7,029 nt of DNA from positions 1 to 7,029 of the forward strand of contig JAEZWE010000100.1 in NCBI GenBank assembly GCA_023420435.1. The letters are read 5' to 3'. Positions within the stretch are counted from its first letter, which is position 1; every line of letters starts with the position of its first letter. The notes under the pieces are model-generated. The model saw only the letters and a program-made list of their open reading frames with translations, was not told where the DNA came from and did not search any database. The stretch is from Bacteroidota bacterium. Its GTDB lineage: Bacteria > Bacteroidota > Bacteroidia > Flavobacteriales > Weeksellaceae. Shown one piece after another: positions 4,923-7,029 of this stretch. The position numbers were made by a program, and so were the translations under genes.

Positions 4923-6008
4923 ATGGAATTACAAAATCTTAAAAATTATTGGATCACCGATTTCCCGCATCCTTTCATTATTGCAGGACCTTGCAGCGCT
5001 GAAAGCGAAAAACAAATGCTGGAAACTGCTGAAAGAATAAAAAAAACGGAAATTATTGCCCCTGTTTTTCGTGCCGGAATTTGGAAACCTCGTACCAAAC
5101 CTAATGGTTTTGAAGGAGTAGGAGCAATTGGTTTGCAATGGTTGCAAAACGTAAAAGAAGAGTTCGGCTTTAAAACAGCCACAGAAGTCGCCACAAAACA
5201 TCACGTGGAAGCTGCTTTAGAAGCGGATGTGGATATTCTGTGGATTGGCGCACGTTCTACCGTAAATCCTTTTACCGTACAGGAAATTGCAGAAGCTTTA
5301 GCCGGAACAAAAAAAATAATTTTAGTAAAAAATCCTGTAAATCCGGATTTAGCTTTATGGATTGGTGCTTTAGAACGACTTTTATCTCAGGGAATTGAAA
5401 ATATAGGCGTAATACATCGTGGATTTTCCACTTACCAAAAAACAAAATACAGAAATGTCCCCAATTGGCAAATTGCATTAGATTTTAAAAATCAATTTCC
5501 AAATATTCCCATAATTGTAGATCCTTCCCACATTTGCGGAAATCGAATAAATTTGGCTTCAGTAACGCAAGAAGCCATGAATATGGGATATCATGGTGCG
5601 ATGATTGAAACGCACTGTAATCCTGATCAAGCTTGGAGCGACGCAAAACAACAAATTACCCCTGAAATTTTAGCAGAACTTCTAAGAAATTTAAAAATTC
5701 GAAACACTGATATTTCAAAAATTGATAGTGAAGTTGGCGGTTACAGAACTTTAATTTCTGATATTGATTTTCAATTGATAGAATTGCTTTCACAAAGAAT
5801 GAAAATTTCTGAAAAAATCGGTCAACTGAAAATGGAAAACAATACAGTGATTTTTCAGCCGGAAAGATGGAATATGGTGCAGGAATATGCCAACCAAAAA
5901 GCTTCTGAAGCGGGAATGTCGCCGGAATTTATCGAGAAAATTTTTAAATCCATCCATGAGCAATCCATTGAAGTTCAGAATAACATTATGATTGATCCAA
6001 AACTGTGA
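4923..6008 (+). CDS. Bifunctional DAHP synthase / chorismate mutase (AroQ type)
   Basis: The N-terminal domain (about 10-255) is a DAHP synthase of the KDO8P-synthase-like class. It condenses phosphoenolpyruvate and erythrose 4-phosphate as the first shikimate step. Visible motifs are AGPCSAES (21-28), RAGIWKPRTKPNGFEGVG (50-67), IGARSTVNPF (108-117), VKNPVNPD (135-142), HRGFS (165-169), DPSHICGNR (200-208) and IETHCNPDQAWSD (228-240). Likely metal ligands are Cys24, His203, Glu229 and Asp240. The C-terminal domain (about 267-355) is a helical AroQ chorismate mutase that converts chorismate to prephenate. Candidate active-site residues are Arg275, Arg292, Lys303, Gln312, Arg315, Ser348 and Gln352. 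Fused mutase domains of this kind commonly serve allosteric feedback on the synthase. At 361 residues it has the expected length for the fusion. The 23-base gap after the tau frame shows no promoter, so it is probably transcribed with dnaX. rsgA overlaps its stop by 4 bases. Confidence 0.92.
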   Translation: MELQNLKNYWITDFPHPFIIAGPCSAESEKQMLETAERIKKTEIIAPVFRAGIWKPRTKPNGFEGVGAIGLQWLQNVKEEFGFKTATEVATKHHVEAALEADVDILWIGARSTVNPFTVQEIAEALAGTKKIILVKNPVNPDLALWIGALERLLSQGIENIGVIHRGFSTYQKTKYRNVPNWQIALDFKNQFPNIPIIVDPSHICGNRINLASVTQEAMNMGYHGAMIETHCNPDQAWSDAKQQITPEILAELLRNLKIRNTDISKIDSEVGGYRTLISDIDFQLIELLSQRMKISEKIGQLKMENNTVIFQPERWNMVQEYANQKASEAGMSPEFIEKIFKSIHEQSIEVQNNIMIDPKL

Positions 6009-6931
6009 AAGGACTCATCACCAAATCAACCGGAAGTTGGTATCAAGTAATGGAATTTGATACTGAAAAATTCTATGAAGCCCGGATTCGAGGGAAATTT
6101 AAACTGATTAAAACACGCCTGACAAATCCTCTTGCAGTGGGAGATCACGTAGAATTTGAATTGGAACAGGATGATATTGCCTGGATTACGAAAATTGAGT
6201 CTCGTAAAAATTACCTGATTCGAAAATCGGTAAACCTCTCAAAAGAAGCGCATATTATTGCCTCTAATATTGATGTGGCCTGCTTTATTTACACCTTAAA
6301 ATTTCCGGAAACTTCTTTGGGATTTTTAGATCGTTTTTTGGCTTGTTGTGAAGCTTACAATATTATTCCACTCATTTTATTCAATAAAACTGATTTGCTG
6401 AATGAAGATGAATTGGAAATTATTGAAAATATTTCCAGTCTTTATGAAAATATAGGTTATAAAACCCTTAAAACTTCTTCTGTTTCAGGGGAAAATTTAG
6501 AAATTCTTAGAGAAGAAATTAAAGATAAAGTTTCGGTATTTTTTGGACATTCAGGATGCGGGAAATCAACACTGGTTAATGCTTTACAACCCAATTTAAA
6601 TTTGAAAACCGGTGAAATTTCGGATGTCCATTTAAAAGGAAAACATACCACAACTTTTGCACAAATGCATTTTTGGAAATTTGGCGGAAGTGTTATCGAT
6701 ACTCCTGGAGTTCGGGAATTTGCGATGATTGATGTGGAAAAAGAAGAAATTCAGCATTATTTTCCGGAAATTTTTGAAACGGGGCGTGAATGCAAATTCC
6801 ACAATTGTTTACATATTAATGAGCCTAAATGCGCCGTTTTGCAAAATTTAGAATTGGGCGAAATTGAAGAAACCCGTTATATTACTTACTTGAAATTAAT
6901 GGAAGAAGCGGAAGAAATCAATCAAAAATAA
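6005..6931 (+). CDS. rsgA: Ribosome small subunit-dependent GTPase RsgA
   Basis: This circularly permuted GTPase binds the 30S subunit late in assembly and releases maturation factors when it hydrolyses GTP. Residues about 1-75 form an OB-fold domain (AVGDHVEFEL at 44-53 is typical). The GTPase motifs come in permuted order: G4 NKTD (127-130), G5 TSSVSG (157-162), G1 GHSGCGKST (181-189), G2 in KGKHTTT (211-217) and G3 DTPG (232-235). The C-terminal zinc finger uses Cys263, Cys268, His270 and Cys276 in CKFHNCLHINEPKC. The length of 308 residues is normal. The start is GTG at 6005, which overlaps the upstream TGA as GTGA. The conserved first strand (KGLITKSTGSWYQV) begins immediately after it, and this overlap suggests translational coupling to the DAHPS-CM gene. 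The protein ends 61 bases before a terminator hairpin that faces the other way. Confidence 0.95.
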   Translation: MKGLITKSTGSWYQVMEFDTEKFYEARIRGKFKLIKTRLTNPLAVGDHVEFELEQDDIAWITKIESRKNYLIRKSVNLSKEAHIIASNIDVACFIYTLKFPETSLGFLDRFLACCEAYNIIPLILFNKTDLLNEDELEIIENISSLYENIGYKTLKTSSVSGENLEILREEIKDKVSVFFGHSGCGKSTLVNALQPNLNLKTGEISDVHLKGKHTTTFAQMHFWKFGGSVIDTPGVREFAMIDVEKEEIQHYFPEIFETGRECKFHNCLHINEPKCAVLQNLELGEIEETRYITYLKLMEEAEEINQK

Positions 6932-6986
6932 ATTTTCATCTCTTCATTAGAATCAATTTTTCTATTTGTCTAAAAACATTTTATAA

Positions 6987-7016
6987 TAAAAAACCTCCAA
7001 TTTCACAATTGGAGGT
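6987..7016 (-). terminator. Intrinsic terminator for a convergent minus-strand gene
   Basis: ACCTCCAATT (6993-7002) and AATTGGAGGT (7007-7016) form a perfect 10-bp stem with the loop TCAC. On the minus strand a T-run (complement of A's 6988-6993) follows the stem. On the plus strand the stem is followed by TAAAAACTA with no T-run. It therefore ends a transcript entering from the right edge, and only poorly, if at all, the rsgA transcript. Confidence 0.75.
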
Positions 7017-7029
7017 AAAAACTAATAAC

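Overview
The window is AT-rich chromosomal DNA from a member of the Bacteroidota, most likely class Flavobacteriia and probably close to Chryseobacterium and relatives (Weeksellaceae). The lineage call is inference. It rests on promoters of the TTG/TAnnTTTG type seen only in this phylum, the absence of Shine-Dalgarno sequences before starts, a DnaX without the usual zinc module, and protein sequences that look flavobacterial. All complete genes lie on the + strand and look like core housekeeping genes. No insertion sequence, CRISPR array or defence cassette is visible.

Layout: (1) The left edge holds the 3' part of holA, the clamp-loader delta subunit. (2) After a 149-base gap with a candidate promoter comes trxB (thioredoxin reductase), followed 1 base later by crcB/fluC (fluoride channel) on a TTG start. 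(3) A strong promoter drives a tRNA-Ser(UGA), which has a hairpin in its 5' leader and a clear intrinsic terminator. (4) A monocistronic XRE-HTH/S24-peptidase regulator follows, with a perfect -7 box just before it. (5) dnaX has a promoter so close to its ATG that the mRNA is probably leaderless. (6) The dnaX reading frame ends just after a run of ten A's, and the tau C-terminal region continues in the -1 frame. (7) A DAHP synthase/chorismate mutase fusion and rsgA follow, overlapping by 4 bases. (8) The right edge has a terminator hairpin oriented for a convergent minus-strand gene lying beyond the window.

The most notable item is the dnaX junction at 4277-4330. The A10 tract sits exactly where the ATPase and collar domains (gamma) end and the tau-specific region begins. 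A GGAG lies upstream and foldable sequence lies downstream. This strongly suggests that gamma and tau are made from one gene by slippage, either ribosomal -1 frameshifting as in E. coli or transcriptional slippage as in Thermus. A homopolymer sequencing error is the main alternative. Two clamp-loader genes (holA, dnaX) thus fall within about 3 kb, although separate promoters show they are not one operon.

Functionally the genes cover replication (holA, dnaX), thiol redox (trxB), fluoride export (crcB), translation (tRNA-Ser), regulated gene expression (the S24 regulator), entry to and branching of aromatic amino acid synthesis (DAHPS-CM), and 30S ribosome maturation (rsgA).
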